Of a stretch of DNA of 64,000 nucleotides, positions 41,627 to 50,226 are shown one piece after another (position 1 is the first letter of the stretch; each line of letters begins with the position of its first letter). This stretch comes from a bacterium (GTDB lineage: Bacteria > Krumholzibacteriota > Krumholzibacteriia > LZORAL124-64-63), in the NCBI GenBank assembly GCA_016719645.1, contig JADJYS010000014.1, forward strand, positions 80,328 through 144,327. Direction: 5' to 3'. The position numbers and the translations under genes are program-made. The notes under the pieces were generated by a model, which was not told where the DNA came from, did no database searches, and saw nothing but the letters and a program-made list of their open reading frames with translations.

Positions 41627-42538
41627 ATGAAGATCCGCTCATCCAGGCCCATCCTGCTCCTGCTGCTCTTCCTCTCCGCGGGCTGCGGCGGCAGCGACGA
41701 TCCGGCCGGCCCGGACGGCGGCGGCGGCGACGGCGACAACACCTTCACGGCCACCATCGACGGCCTGGCGTGGGCCAGCGACACGAACCTGATCGGCGTG
41801 TCGGGCAGCGCCTCGCCCACGCGCCCCGGCACCCTCACGCTCTCGGGGTACCAGTCCTCATCCGGCCGGGCCATCACGCTCAGCCTCTCGTTTTTCATCG
41901 GTCCAGCCACGCAACCGCTGGGCGTCAACGTCGGCACCACGCCGGGAGGCGTCGGCACCGTGTTGGTGGCGACGGACTCCTGGCTGACGCCGCTGAGCGG
42001 AGCGGCGGGCTTCGTCACCCTCTCCGCGCGCACCGACGAGCGGATCGCCGGCACGTTCCACTTCACGGCCGATGCTCTGGCCGGCGCCGTCCCGGCGACG
42101 CGGTCGGTGACCGCCGGCGCCTTCGACATCACGATCGACGCGGGACTGCCGCCGCTGCCCGCCGGCGTCGGCAGCACCGCCGTGGCGAACGTCGGCGGCG
42201 CGCCCTGGTATGCGGCGACGATCATCGGCCTCAATCCCGGCGCCGGCGTCTTCAGCCTCGGGGCCGACAACACCGCCTACTCGATCTCGATCACGCCGAA
42301 GATCCCCGTCGCGGCCGGCAACACGTACGGGATCCCGTCGCAGATGAACCTGACCGTGATCCGCACCGGAACCGCGGATTCCTGGGCCGCGATCACCGGA
42401 CCGGACATCGGCACGGTGTCGATCACGATGTTCACGGCCGACCGGCTGGTCGCCTCCTTCGAGGCGGAGTTGCCGCCGCTCAACGCGACCGCGCCGCTCC
42501 TGGTCACCGGCGGGGCGATCAACGCCTATCTGCAGTGA
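41627..42538 (+). CDS. Lipoprotein with two DUF6252-like beta domains
   Basis: A 303-residue lipoprotein. The signal (hydrophobic ILLLLLFLS with lipobox SAGC near residue 20) is followed by a Gly/Asp linker. Two related beta domains follow: residues about 38-180 (TFTATIDGLAWASDTNLIGV) and about 183-303 (VANVGGAPWYAATIIGLN). Each starts with a pattern of the type ATIDGxxWxA, known from DUF6252-like surface lipoproteins. The function is unknown. An AT-rich stretch just upstream (41505-41575) probably holds the promoter. Confidence 0.78.
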   Translation: MKIRSSRPILLLLLFLSAGCGGSDDPAGPDGGGGDGDNTFTATIDGLAWASDTNLIGVSGSASPTRPGTLTLSGYQSSSGRAITLSLSFFIGPATQPLGVNVGTTPGGVGTVLVATDSWLTPLSGAAGFVTLSARTDERIAGTFHFTADALAGAVPATRSVTAGAFDITIDAGLPPLPAGVGSTAVANVGGAPWYAATIIGLNPGAGVFSLGADNTAYSISITPKIPVAAGNTYGIPSQMNLTVIRTGTADSWAAITGPDIGTVSITMFTADRLVASFEAELPPLNATAPLLVTGGAINAYLQ

Positions 42539-42602
42539 CGACGGCCCGAAATCGACGACGGGGAGACCAACGAGGGAGGAGCGCTGACAGCGCGAGCAGG
42601 CG

Positions 42603-43319
42603 CTAGGGCGTCTGCGGCGGAGGTGACGCGGACGCGGCGATCGCCGCCTCCACCCGCCGCCGCCAGAAGCGGGCGTTGACCGTCAGCACGGGCGCCATGA
42701 GCGCGTAGATCCACCCCGCCATCGCGATGCCCGGCCTCACCGCGAGCAGGACCAGCGAGAGGATCGCGATCCCCGCCTGCAACAGGTGGGAGCAGAGCGA
42801 CGAGCGCGTGGCGAGGACCTCGGCCGCGTCCAGCCCGAGGCTGTCGCGTCGGCGCAGGGCGAGGCCCGTCATCAGCGCCAGCAGCAGGAAGACCGCCCCG
42901 AACCCCGCCGAGTAGATCGTCATCAGCGCCTTGGCTTCCCCCATGTCCCGGATCACCAGGACCTGCTCGCTGCCGAAGCCGGTCATCGCCGCGATCACGA
43001 GGGCCGGCAGGGCCTTCAACGGGTAGGTGTAGACGAGCACGACGAACAGCAGCACGCTGTTGAGCGCCACGATCCCCGGGGTCTGCAGCCCGTAGCGGCG
43101 GAAGAAGATGTGGTGGTTGTACCAGATGTAGACCAGGACCGTGAAGCTCAGCCCGAAGGCGGGCAGGCTCCGCATGCGGGCCATGAGTTCGGCGACGGAG
43201 CCCGGGACCTCGGTGGACACCACCAGCAGCGCCAGCGAGAAGGCGAACACCGCATCGCTGAACGCCTCGACGCGCGAACTCTCGCGGCTGCGCCAGACGA
43301 ATCCCGTATGGTCCCTCAT
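42603..43319 (-). CDS. TMEM175-family (DUF1211) potassium channel-like protein
   Basis: A 238-residue membrane protein with the family signature RVEAFSDAVFAFSLALLV (residues about 16-33), where the RxxxFSDxVFA motif forms the selectivity region in bacterial TMEM175 channels. About six helices are visible. Bacterial members are tetrameric K+-leak channels with one six-helix repeat, as here. Position 28 onward reads FSLALLV, whereas many family members have ITLL; this may alter ion selectivity. Start 43319 follows GGAGGGG. Confidence 0.9.
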   Translation of the reverse strand: MRDHTGFVWRSRESSRVEAFSDAVFAFSLALLVVSTEVPGSVAELMARMRSLPAFGLSFTVLVYIWYNHHIFFRRYGLQTPGIVALNSVLLFVVLVYTYPLKALPALVIAAMTGFGSEQVLVIRDMGEAKALMTIYSAGFGAVFLLLALMTGLALRRRDSLGLDAAEVLATRSSLCSHLLQAGIAILSLVLLAVRPGIAMAGWIYALMAPVLTVNARFWRRRVEAAIAASASPPPQTP

Positions 43320-43351
43320 CTTCCCCTCCCCCTCGGCCGGGCACGGAAACA

Positions 43352-43382
43352 CGGCGCCCCGGTGTGCCGAACCGGGGCGCCG
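43352..43382 (-). terminator. Hairpin terminator between two reverse-strand genes
   Basis: A perfect 12-bp stem (43352-43363 with 43371-43382) with a seven-base loop lies 36 bases after the stop of the SGNH-like protein gene and 32 bases before the start of the TMEM175-like gene. Confidence 0.6.
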
Positions 43383-43418
43383 CACATGCTAGGCGAGGGG
43401 ATCAGGCGCGACAACGCT

Positions 43419-44504
43419 TCATTTCGCGAGCGTCACCCGGACCACGCCGGCGCCCGAAGCCGTCGACAGCCGCGCCAGGTAGACCCCCGAGGCCGCGCTC
43501 CGGCCCGCGGCGTCGCGGCCGTCCCAGCTCGCCTCGTGCGCCCCGGCGGCCAGGTTGCCGTCGATCAGCGTCCGGACCAGGCGGCCGGTGACGTCGTAGA
43601 CCGCGAGCCTGGCGGAGCCGGCGGCCGGCAGGGCGAAGCGGATCGTGGTCGTCGGATTGAAGGGGTTGGGATGGACGTCCGTGAAGAAGGCGGTTGCGGC
43701 CGCCGCGGGGGCGTCCACCGCGTCTTCCCCCGCCGCCGCGACCAGCGCGGCGACGAGCAGCGGGCCGGCGACCAGGTTGGCGGCGGCGTTGGGGTGCGAG
43801 TCGGGGCTGCTGCAGCTCGTGCTCTTGCAGTAGTTCGCACGCAGGGTGTTGCGGTCCTCCGCGTCGCGCGGCGAGGCCAGGACGTCGAAGAGATCGAAGA
43901 AGCGCAGGTTCGGATGCCCGCCCAGGAAGGCGGTCGAGCCGAGCCAGTCGGCGAAGGCCCGCCCCCGGTCGGCCTCGGTCGACGTCGAGAGGCAGGGGTG
44001 CATCGGCGGCGAGGACATCAGCAGGAAGACGTGGTCCGGGTGCTGGTCGAGCACGTCACGGATCTCGAGGTACCAGGCCTTGTACTGCGCCAGCATCGCG
44101 TCGGTCTCGATGAGCGACGCCCCGTAGCAGGACTTGAAGGCGATGACCTGGTGATTGGCGAGGATGGAGTCGCGCGCCGAGTTGGCCGTGGTCCAGAGCT
44201 GGTGGAGGCCGACCACGTACGTGTCGTCGTCGGGGATGTCGTAGTAGCGGTCCGCCAAGTCGCCGTCGGGGTCCATCAGGCCGATGGCGTTGTAGTCGTG
44301 GTCCCACAGCACGAGCCGGGTCCCGCGCTGGACGTTGTGGTCGTCGAGGAGCTGCCGCACGTTCCCTTCCTCCAGGATGTTGCGGCCCACGGAATGGTGC
44401 AGCACGAACAGGTTGGTCAGCGACAGGGCCGGACTCGGCGCGGCGGCGGTCACCAGCCACACCGTCAGAAGCGCGAGGCACGCGCTGTAGGTTCGATTCG
44501 ACAT
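43419..44504 (-). CDS. Secreted SGNH-hydrolase-like protein with FlgD-like C-terminus
   Basis: A 361-residue exported protein. A signal peptide (about residues 5-28, ending SPALS) precedes a domain with FVLHHSVGRNI at its start, AFKSCYGAS in the middle and SPDSHPNAAANLVAGPLL at about residue 240. The Ser after HH and the Asp-Ser-His triad segment resemble blocks I and V of SGNH esterases, but the match is weak. The C-terminal 85 residues are a FlgD-like Ig domain (HPNPFNPTTTIRF, VYDVTGRLVRTL, WDGRDAAGR, SGVYLARL). GGGAGAG precedes ATG 44504. Confidence 0.78.
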   Translation of the reverse strand: MSNRTYSACLALLTVWLVTAAAPSPALSLTNLFVLHHSVGRNILEEGNVRQLLDDHNVQRGTRLVLWDHDYNAIGLMDPDGDLADRYYDIPDDDTYVVGLHQLWTTANSARDSILANHQVIAFKSCYGASLIETDAMLAQYKAWYLEIRDVLDQHPDHVFLLMSSPPMHPCLSTSTEADRGRAFADWLGSTAFLGGHPNLRFFDLFDVLASPRDAEDRNTLRANYCKSTSCSSPDSHPNAAANLVAGPLLVAALVAAAGEDAVDAPAAAATAFFTDVHPNPFNPTTTIRFALPAAGSARLAVYDVTGRLVRTLIDGNLAAGAHEASWDGRDAAGRSAASGVYLARLSTASGAGVVRVTLAK

Positions 44505-45003
44505 GATCTCTCCCATCCACATTGAACGACGGACGGCGAACCGGAAGCCCGGAACCATCCCGCCTCCGCCTGCGGCGCGGCCGCAACGACGGAGTTCGCC
44601 ATCGGGATGGCCACCATCCGCCCCTGCCACTTCCGTGCCGCGGTCATGTCATTGAATAATATGACGATACGATTTCGGCGGCCGGTGCAGCTCCATCATA
44701 AAAGACGCGGCGCCGATTCCTGGATCGACGCGCGTCGCCTCGCCGCGCGCGATGCGCCCGCGATCCCGATCCTGCAGAGAGGCGTGAACGGCGGCGACCC
44801 GGCGCTCCCGGCGGCTTCACGCCCGCTCGCCTCGCGGCCTCGATCATGTCCGGCCGGTTCGGTCTTTGCACGATGGAACGAACGGGACGACAACCTCATC
44901 CTGATGCACACCCCACCTTTATGATGGGACCTCGAGACACCGCACGGCGGCCGCGTTCACGGTGGTTCTCCAGAATCTCCTGAATCGGATCATGCAACAC
45001 GCA
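44505..45003. other. Intergenic gap, no supported gene
   Basis: A 499-base stretch upstream of the SGNH-like gene. A short AT-rich patch (44640-44705) is the likely promoter zone. An open frame of 105 codons exists on the plus strand (44607-44924), but it has no ribosome site, an unusual Arg/Pro-rich composition and no recognisable domain, so I do not call it. Confidence 0.5.
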
Positions 45004-45031
45004 GAGAGCCGGCGGTCACCCGCCGGCTCTC
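45004..45031 (-). terminator. Hairpin terminator of the Gly-rich lipoprotein gene
   Basis: A perfect 12-bp stem (45004-45015 with 45020-45031) with loop TCAC lies 28 bases beyond the stop of the reverse-strand gene. No T-tract is seen. Confidence 0.6.
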
Positions 45032-45058
45032 TTCTCGTCGCGAGTTCGGCTTTCGCCG

Positions 45059-47344
45059 CTAGTTCGTGTTGCCGCTGGCGCCGGCGGGGCCGCTCGGACC
45101 ATTGGGAGCGCCGCCCGCGCCGCCGCTGCCGCCCATCCCGATCATGAAGGTCGTGCCGCTCATCGCCGGTGCGCCGCCCTGGCTCCAGATGCCGTAGCTC
45201 GGGCCGCCGTGGCCGCCAGCGCCGCCGCCGCCCTGACCGCCCTGGCCGCCATGGCCGCCGGCGCCGCCCCGGCCGATCTCGCCGAGGCAGTTCGCGCCGC
45301 CGGTCCCGCCGCCGCCGCCCGCGCCGCCGCTGCCGCCCGGGGCGCCGGGTCCGCCGCTGCCGCCGGCGCCGGTGATGATCAGGCAGTCGTTCAGGACCGG
45401 CGAAGCATCGATCGCCAACAGCCCGAAGGAAGCGCCGCCGCTCAGGCCGCCGCTGCCGCCCATGCCGCCGTAGCCGCCGCCGCCACCGCCGCCGCCGCTG
45501 TTGCCCACCCCGTCGTCGCAGAAGGTGCACTCCTGGCCACCGCCGCCGCCGCCACCGCCGCCGCCGTAGCCGCCGACGCCGTTGCCGCCGGCGCCGCCGA
45601 CGTTCGGCAGCCAAGCGTCGCCGACGATCTGGCCGGCCGCGGGGGCGACCGTCCCGGCGGCGCCGATCGAGCCGTTGGCGCCGTTCTGTCCGTTGCCGCC
45701 CGAGCTGCCGGGATCGCCCGTGAAGCCGCCGCTGCCGCCGGAACCGCCGGGAGCGCCGGCACCGCTGGCGCCGGCCCCGGCGCTGGAGCCGTTGCCGAGC
45801 TGGTTGCCGGCGAAACCGCCGGTGCCGCCGACGAAGGCGCCGGCGCCGCCGGCGCCGCCCGGACAGGCGTAGACCCCGTCGCAGCTCCCCGGCAGGCCGG
45901 TCGAGCCGTTGCCGCCGGCGGCGCCGGTTGAGCCGGGCGTGCCGCCCAGGGCCGCCCCGCCGTTGCCGCCGCGCAGCTTGCAGTTCTCGAAGACGAGCGC
46001 GCTGCTGCAGTCGGTCGCCGTGACCGCGATCGAGACCCCGGACGTGGTCGCAGCGTTGGCGGCGACCACCTCGAAGCCCCGGATGGTCGTCGGGCTGGTG
46101 ATGGCCTGGGCGCGCAGCGGGCGCGTGGAGCCGGTGACGACCGAGTAGACGCCGGGCTGCTCGGCCCAGGTGACCGCGGCGAGGCCGCCGGTCAGGTTGA
46201 TGCCGTCGATCAGGAACACGACCTCGTTGTAGGTGCCCTCGGTGACCAGGACCTGGTCGAGCATGAGGGACTGGGCGAGGGCGAGGCCGTGGCTGATGGT
46301 CTTGACCGGGGACGTCAGGCCGCCGCTGTCGCCGTCGTCGCCGGTCGGCGTGACGAAGATGGCCAGGGGAACCGGCGGCACGACCGTCACCTGCACCACC
46401 GCCAGCCCGATCCCGCCGTCGTCGTCGGTCACGCGCAGCTTGGCCAGGTACTGGCCCTGCGACGGGTAGACGTGCAGCGCGTTGGCGTTGGCGGCGCTGC
46501 TCCAGTCGAAGACGCCGTCGTCCTCGAAGTCCCACTCGTAGAGGACGACCGTGCCGTCGGCGTCGGTCGCGACCGCGCCGAACGACGTCGCGTCCCCCTC
46601 GGCCGACGTCGAGGCGGTCAGCGCGCTCGCGACGGGCGGGATATTGGCGTTCAGGCGCAGGAACATCGCCGGCAGGGCCACGACGTCGCCCGCGGCAACC
46701 AGGGATCCCGCGGCGGTGTCGTCGAGGTAGCCCGCGTGCATGGCGCGGGCCGGCCACGCGCCCACCGGCACGCCGGTCAGGCTGTAGTCGCCGGCCGCGT
46801 CGGTGACCGCCACGTACGACGTCCCCTCCAGGAAGACGACGGTGCCGGTGTGATCGACCGCGTTCTCGAGCGTGGCGTTGCCCAGGAAGGTGCCGGTCGG
46901 CACGAGCTGGATGTCGACGAAGGTCGTCTCGGCGTTGGCCGCGACGCCGGGCGGGATCTCCAGGCTGCGGCTGTCGCCGGCGTGGTCGCGCAGCGACGAG
47001 GTCAGCAGGTAGGTGCCGGCGTCCAGGCCGGCGAAGGCGAAGCGGCCCGCGCGGTCGCTGACCGCGCTGCGCACGTCGCCGGACTTGTCGGCCGTCGCGG
47101 ACGCGCCCGACAGCGCGCGCCCGACCGTCGCCGACAGGCCGCCCTCGAGGCGCTCCAGCGCCAGCACCGCGTCGGGCGCGGGCCGGCCGCCGGTGTCCAG
47201 CACGGTGCCGCTCAGGACCGCGCCCTCGCGGACCTCGATGCCGGACAGGGGTTCGGTCGGCGGCGGCTGGTCGGAGCAGCCCCACAGGACGCCGATCAGC
47301 ACGGCGGCCAGCAACAGGGCGATGAACGGGCGACGGGAGGTCAT
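45059..47344 (-). CDS. Large Gly-rich (PGRS-like) surface lipoprotein with PKD and beta-helix regions
   Basis: A 761-residue lipoprotein with lipobox LLWGC-type context (IGVLWGC, about residue 22). Two carboxypeptidase-regulatory-like domains (about 40-220) are followed by a PKD-type domain (YEWDFEDDGVFDWSS, about 265-330). A DUF1565-like beta-helix start follows (FVTPTGDDGDSGGLTSPVKTI). The last 300 residues are about half Gly, in GGxGG repeats interrupted by short Cys-containing segments (CDGVYACPGG, ECTFCDDG). Similar architectures occur in Myxococcus-type surface proteins. The Gly repeats make the opposite strand open too, but only this frame has a signal and domains. Its role is unknown, probably surface structure. 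Confidence 0.85.
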   Translation of the reverse strand: MTSRRPFIALLLAAVLIGVLWGCSDQPPPTEPLSGIEVREGAVLSGTVLDTGGRPAPDAVLALERLEGGLSATVGRALSGASATADKSGDVRSAVSDRAGRFAFAGLDAGTYLLTSSLRDHAGDSRSLEIPPGVAANAETTFVDIQLVPTGTFLGNATLENAVDHTGTVVFLEGTSYVAVTDAAGDYSLTGVPVGAWPARAMHAGYLDDTAAGSLVAAGDVVALPAMFLRLNANIPPVASALTASTSAEGDATSFGAVATDADGTVVLYEWDFEDDGVFDWSSAANANALHVYPSQGQYLAKLRVTDDDGGIGLAVVQVTVVPPVPLAIFVTPTGDDGDSGGLTSPVKTISHGLALAQSLMLDQVLVTEGTYNEVVFLIDGINLTGGLAAVTWAEQPGVYSVVTGSTRPLRAQAITSPTTIRGFEVVAANAATTSGVSIAVTATDCSSALVFENCKLRGGNGGAALGGTPGSTGAAGGNGSTGLPGSCDGVYACPGGAGGAGAFVGGTGGFAGNQLGNGSSAGAGASGAGAPGGSGGSGGFTGDPGSSGGNGQNGANGSIGAAGTVAPAAGQIVGDAWLPNVGGAGGNGVGGYGGGGGGGGGGQECTFCDDGVGNSGGGGGGGGYGGMGGSGGLSGGASFGLLAIDASPVLNDCLIITGAGGSGGPGAPGGSGGAGGGGGTGGANCLGEIGRGGAGGHGGQGGQGGGGAGGHGGPSYGIWSQGGAPAMSGTTFMIGMGGSGGAGGAPNGPSGPAGASGNTN

Positions 47345-47363
47345 GGCAGGTTCCTTTCGCAAG

Positions 47364-47975
47364 TCAGCGGGTCAGGACCAGGGCGCGGGTGGAGGTCCGA
47401 CCCTCGCTGCGGGCCTGGACGAGGTAGAGACCGGAAGGGGCGGGACGGCCGTCGGGGCCGCTCGCGTCCCACTCGTATTCGTGATCGCCGGCCGCGAGCG
47501 TCGCGGCGCTCCAGGTGCGCAGCAGCCGGCCGCCGGCGTCGTAGACGCTCAGCTGCACCGGCGCTTCCCGCCTCACGACGAGCCGCAGCTTGGTCGCGCC
47601 CGCGCTCGGGTTGGGCCAGGGCAGGGCCAGGCGCATCGCCGGCAGGTCCGCGGCCAGGGGCACGTCGGTGACGTCGTCGGCGACCTCGACGCCGTTGCGG
47701 TAGGCGACGACGTAGTCGTCGACCCGCACCTCCAGCGTGTAGACGCCGGCGGCGAGGCCGTCGAGGCAGTAGCGGCCGGTAGCGTCGGTGGCCGCATGGT
47801 CGCCGGTGTAGGCTCCGGCCGCGGTGCGCAGGAAGATGCCCGCCTGCGCGACGGGACCGCCGGTCGTGACGTCGGTGACGAGGCCGCAGATCGACGCGGC
47901 CGACGAGGGACCGGCGGCCAGCAGGGCGAGCAGAAGCGGCGGGATCGACCGGCGCGAGAAGCGGGTCGGCGGCAT
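47364..47975 (-). CDS. Secreted protein: regulatory-like beta domain plus FlgD-like C-terminus
   Basis: A 203-residue exported protein. After the signal peptide (about residues 8-28) comes a carboxypeptidase-regulatory-like domain (ICGLVTDVTTGGPVAQAGI, YCLDGLAAGVYTLEV, about 30-115). The C-terminal half is a FlgD-like Ig domain (PNPSAGATKLRLVV, VYDAGGRLLRTW, EYEWDASGPDGRPAPSGLY, ALVLTR). It lacks any catalytic domain. It ends 20 bases upstream of the Gly-rich lipoprotein start, so the two probably share a transcript. Confidence 0.78.
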   Translation of the reverse strand: MPPTRFSRRSIPPLLLALLAAGPSSAASICGLVTDVTTGGPVAQAGIFLRTAAGAYTGDHAATDATGRYCLDGLAAGVYTLEVRVDDYVVAYRNGVEVADDVTDVPLAADLPAMRLALPWPNPSAGATKLRLVVRREAPVQLSVYDAGGRLLRTWSAATLAAGDHEYEWDASGPDGRPAPSGLYLVQARSEGRTSTRALVLTR

Positions 47976-48265
47976 GGCGATTTCCCCCGGTGGCAGGACC
48001 GACTCCATCCCCGGCGTTCCGTCGACAGGCGCGTTCGAGCCGCCGAGGCCGCCGGAGACATGCGGGCGAACGGGCAGTCTACCACCACTCGGGAACAATA
48101 GGACTAATTTAATCCTTATTACAGGATAAGGTGCTGATCGAATTCCGGATCTCGAAGACGCTCGTTCAGTTGCGCGAGCCGCCCTGTTCGGCGTTAGGCG
48201 TGATGATCATCGATCATTCGCTCATCTTTGATAGCATCGAGATATCCGCACATCCGGCCCTGTGC

Positions 48266-49024
48266 CTACCTGTAGAGCACCTTGAGTTGACCCCAGTTCG
48301 CCGCTTCCTCGTGGACGTCCGTGACGGGCACGGCCCGCGACCGGCCGTCGATCAGGTTGAACTCGAACCGCAGCTTGGCCTGCGGCGCCGTCGTCTCGAA
48401 GATGAAGTTGTCGCCGATGAACATGTTGTAGTGGACGCCCAGATTGCAGTAGTCCCAGGTGCCGACGACACGGAACTTGTACTCGTAGACTCCCGGGGCG
48501 CCGATCGTCACGTCGGTGAACCAGCCCGCCTCCCCCGTCTCGACCGGAACGCCGGTCAGCCAGTCGCCCAGTTCGGGCGCGCCGCCGATCAGCTCGAACT
48601 CGAATCCCGGTGTGAGGCTGATGTGGTCGCAGGCGACGGCGTTGGTCGCCGGCTGCCAGCCGCCGCCCAGCGTGTTGGTGTCGAGCCGGAAGTGGATCAC
48701 GTCGCCGGGGTATTCCAGGTAGAGGACGGCGTTGGCCAGCGGGTGCATCCCATTGAACGGGTAGCTCTCGGACCAGTCGGCCGTGGCGATCTTCCAGCCG
48801 TGGCTGCCGGGAGCCTGGTCCGCGGTCACGAAGGCGCCGTGCACGCCGTCGTCCGCCGCGCCGTCGCCGTGCTGGCCGTCGTCGAACAACTCGTTGCCGG
48901 CATCGCAGCTCCAGATCCCGCCCGTGCCGGCGTAGAAGGTGCCGCGGGCATAGAAGGGACCGGCGAGCGCCGGGGCCGCGGCCGCGAACAGCAACAGGAT
49001 CCAGGGAAGTGCCCTTGTCTTCAC
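48266..49024 (-). CDS. Secreted protein with choice-of-anchor-like and carbohydrate-binding-like domains, C-terminal WGQLKVLYR
   Basis: A 252-residue protein starting with GTG at 49024 (GGGAGG eight bases upstream). The signal peptide ends near residue 22 (APALAG). The first half has ELFDDGQHGDGAADDGVHGA, typical of choice-of-anchor X-type domains. The second half (FELIGGAPELGDWL, GVYEYKFRVVG) resembles a starch-binding/CBM-like beta sandwich. It ends WGQLKVLYR, a tail shared with three neighbouring secreted proteins (genes at 49045, 51539 and 52223). No enzyme motif is seen. Confidence 0.72.
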   Translation of the reverse strand: MKTRALPWILLLFAAAAPALAGPFYARGTFYAGTGGIWSCDAGNELFDDGQHGDGAADDGVHGAFVTADQAPGSHGWKIATADWSESYPFNGMHPLANAVLYLEYPGDVIHFRLDTNTLGGGWQPATNAVACDHISLTPGFEFELIGGAPELGDWLTGVPVETGEAGWFTDVTIGAPGVYEYKFRVVGTWDYCNLGVHYNMFIGDNFIFETTAPQAKLRFEFNLIDGRSRAVPVTDVHEEAANWGQLKVLYR

Positions 49025-49044
49025 GGCGGTCAACCTCCCGGTGC

Positions 49045-49974
49045 TCAGATTCCCGGCGTCGTCGACAGATAGAGCGCCTTGATGGCGCCCCAGTCGATGC
49101 TCTCGTCCATCGGCGCGGACGACCGCGCCGCCGAGAGCCCGACGACCAGTTCCTGGTGGCCGATCAGGTAGAAGTGGCAGCGGGTGCCGCCGCCGGGCTG
49201 CGCTTCTGCCATCGCCTTCACGTAGAACCGCTGCAGCGAGAACACCGTGATGGTGCTCGGATCTTCGGTGTCCAGATCGAAGACGACCCGCACCTCGAAG
49301 AAGGCCTGCGTGGCGTAGGGAAAGTAGGGGTCGTTCCCGGGAGCGACATCCCAATCGGAGAAGCGCACGAGCCGCTCGAACTCGACGTCGCGCACGCCGA
49401 CCATCGGCTCGCCGCCGGGGCCGTGCCCCGGCTCGCCGGCGAACATGTTGGCCGTGGACTGGAGGTCCTCGGCGCGCGTGTAAACGCCGCTCGGAGGCGC
49501 CGCGGAGCTCCCCTCGGCGAAGACGAAGCGGAAGTCCGGGTGCAGGGCGGCGCCGTACTCGCCGAGGTCCATCTCGTCGTAGGCGTTGCGGAAGTTGGTC
49601 ATGAGCTGCTGCGGGGTGTCGGGGAACGGGAAGCGGTCGACGTAGGTCCCGGCGAACTCGACCTCCTCGCCGGCGGCCAGCGCCTGGGTCGCCGTCGCGG
49701 GTTCGGGAGCCGACCAGCCGGCCACGTCCCCCCAGGCGAGCGTGTAGTCGCCCGGGGCGAGATCCGCGAACGTCGCGTCGCCGGATCCCGACTGCGCGTA
49801 ACCGTCCGGTCCCGTCACCTGCCACGGCGCCGCGAGGTCGTCGGGCGTGGCGTCGATCGCCAGCGTGCCGGTCAGCGGCACGACGGGCTGATGTTCATCG
49901 CCACAGCCGACGGCGACGGCGACGGCGAACGCCACCACGAGCATGCCGCGCGCGCACCGGAAGGGCCTGTGCAT
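49045..49974 (-). CDS. NTF2-like lipoprotein with PEGA-like domain and WGAIKALY tail
   Basis: A 309-residue lipoprotein (hydrophobic VVAFAVAVAVGC, lipobox Cys near residue 24). A small PEGA-like beta domain (LAIDATPDDLAAPWQVTGP, about 37-110) precedes an NTF2-like alpha/beta domain starting FPFPDTPQQLMTNFRNAYDE (about 115-300). The C-terminus is WGAIKALYLSTTPGI. The NTF2-like part is clearly paralogous to the lipoprotein at 52223-52879. Start 49974 follows GAGGGGGGAA. No function is known; NTF2 folds bind ligands or act as scaffolds. Confidence 0.75.
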   Translation of the reverse strand: MHRPFRCARGMLVVAFAVAVAVGCGDEHQPVVPLTGTLAIDATPDDLAAPWQVTGPDGYAQSGSGDATFADLAPGDYTLAWGDVAGWSAPEPATATQALAAGEEVEFAGTYVDRFPFPDTPQQLMTNFRNAYDEMDLGEYGAALHPDFRFVFAEGSSAAPPSGVYTRAEDLQSTANMFAGEPGHGPGGEPMVGVRDVEFERLVRFSDWDVAPGNDPYFPYATQAFFEVRVVFDLDTEDPSTITVFSLQRFYVKAMAEAQPGGGTRCHFYLIGHQELVVGLSAARSSAPMDESIDWGAIKALYLSTTPGI

Positions 49975-50226
49975 GGTTCCCCCCTCACGTCGATCATGAT
50001 GGGCGATGAGTCCATGTCTCAATGACGATCATACACGAATGAGAAGCAACCTGCACGACCGGCCCCAGGGCTGTTAATAACCGCCGCACCGCGCGGACGG
50101 CGCTTCGTCCGTCGTGCGGCGACTGGCAACGCACCGCCCGATCGGGTAGAATCGCCGTCTCCCGCGCGGTTCCCCGACGCCGTCGGCGGCGGGACCGATC
50201 ACGACGCGGGACGATCGGAGGGTCCC

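Noticed and set aside
44607..44924. Possible 105-codon gene in the 44.5-45.0 kb gap
   Set aside because: No ribosome site, no domain, Arg/Pro-rich content and no codon-usage support.
45059..45960. Short-period repeats that could suggest a CRISPR array
   Set aside because: The repeats are three- and six-base Gly-codon patterns inside a coding region, without constant repeat length or unique spacers.
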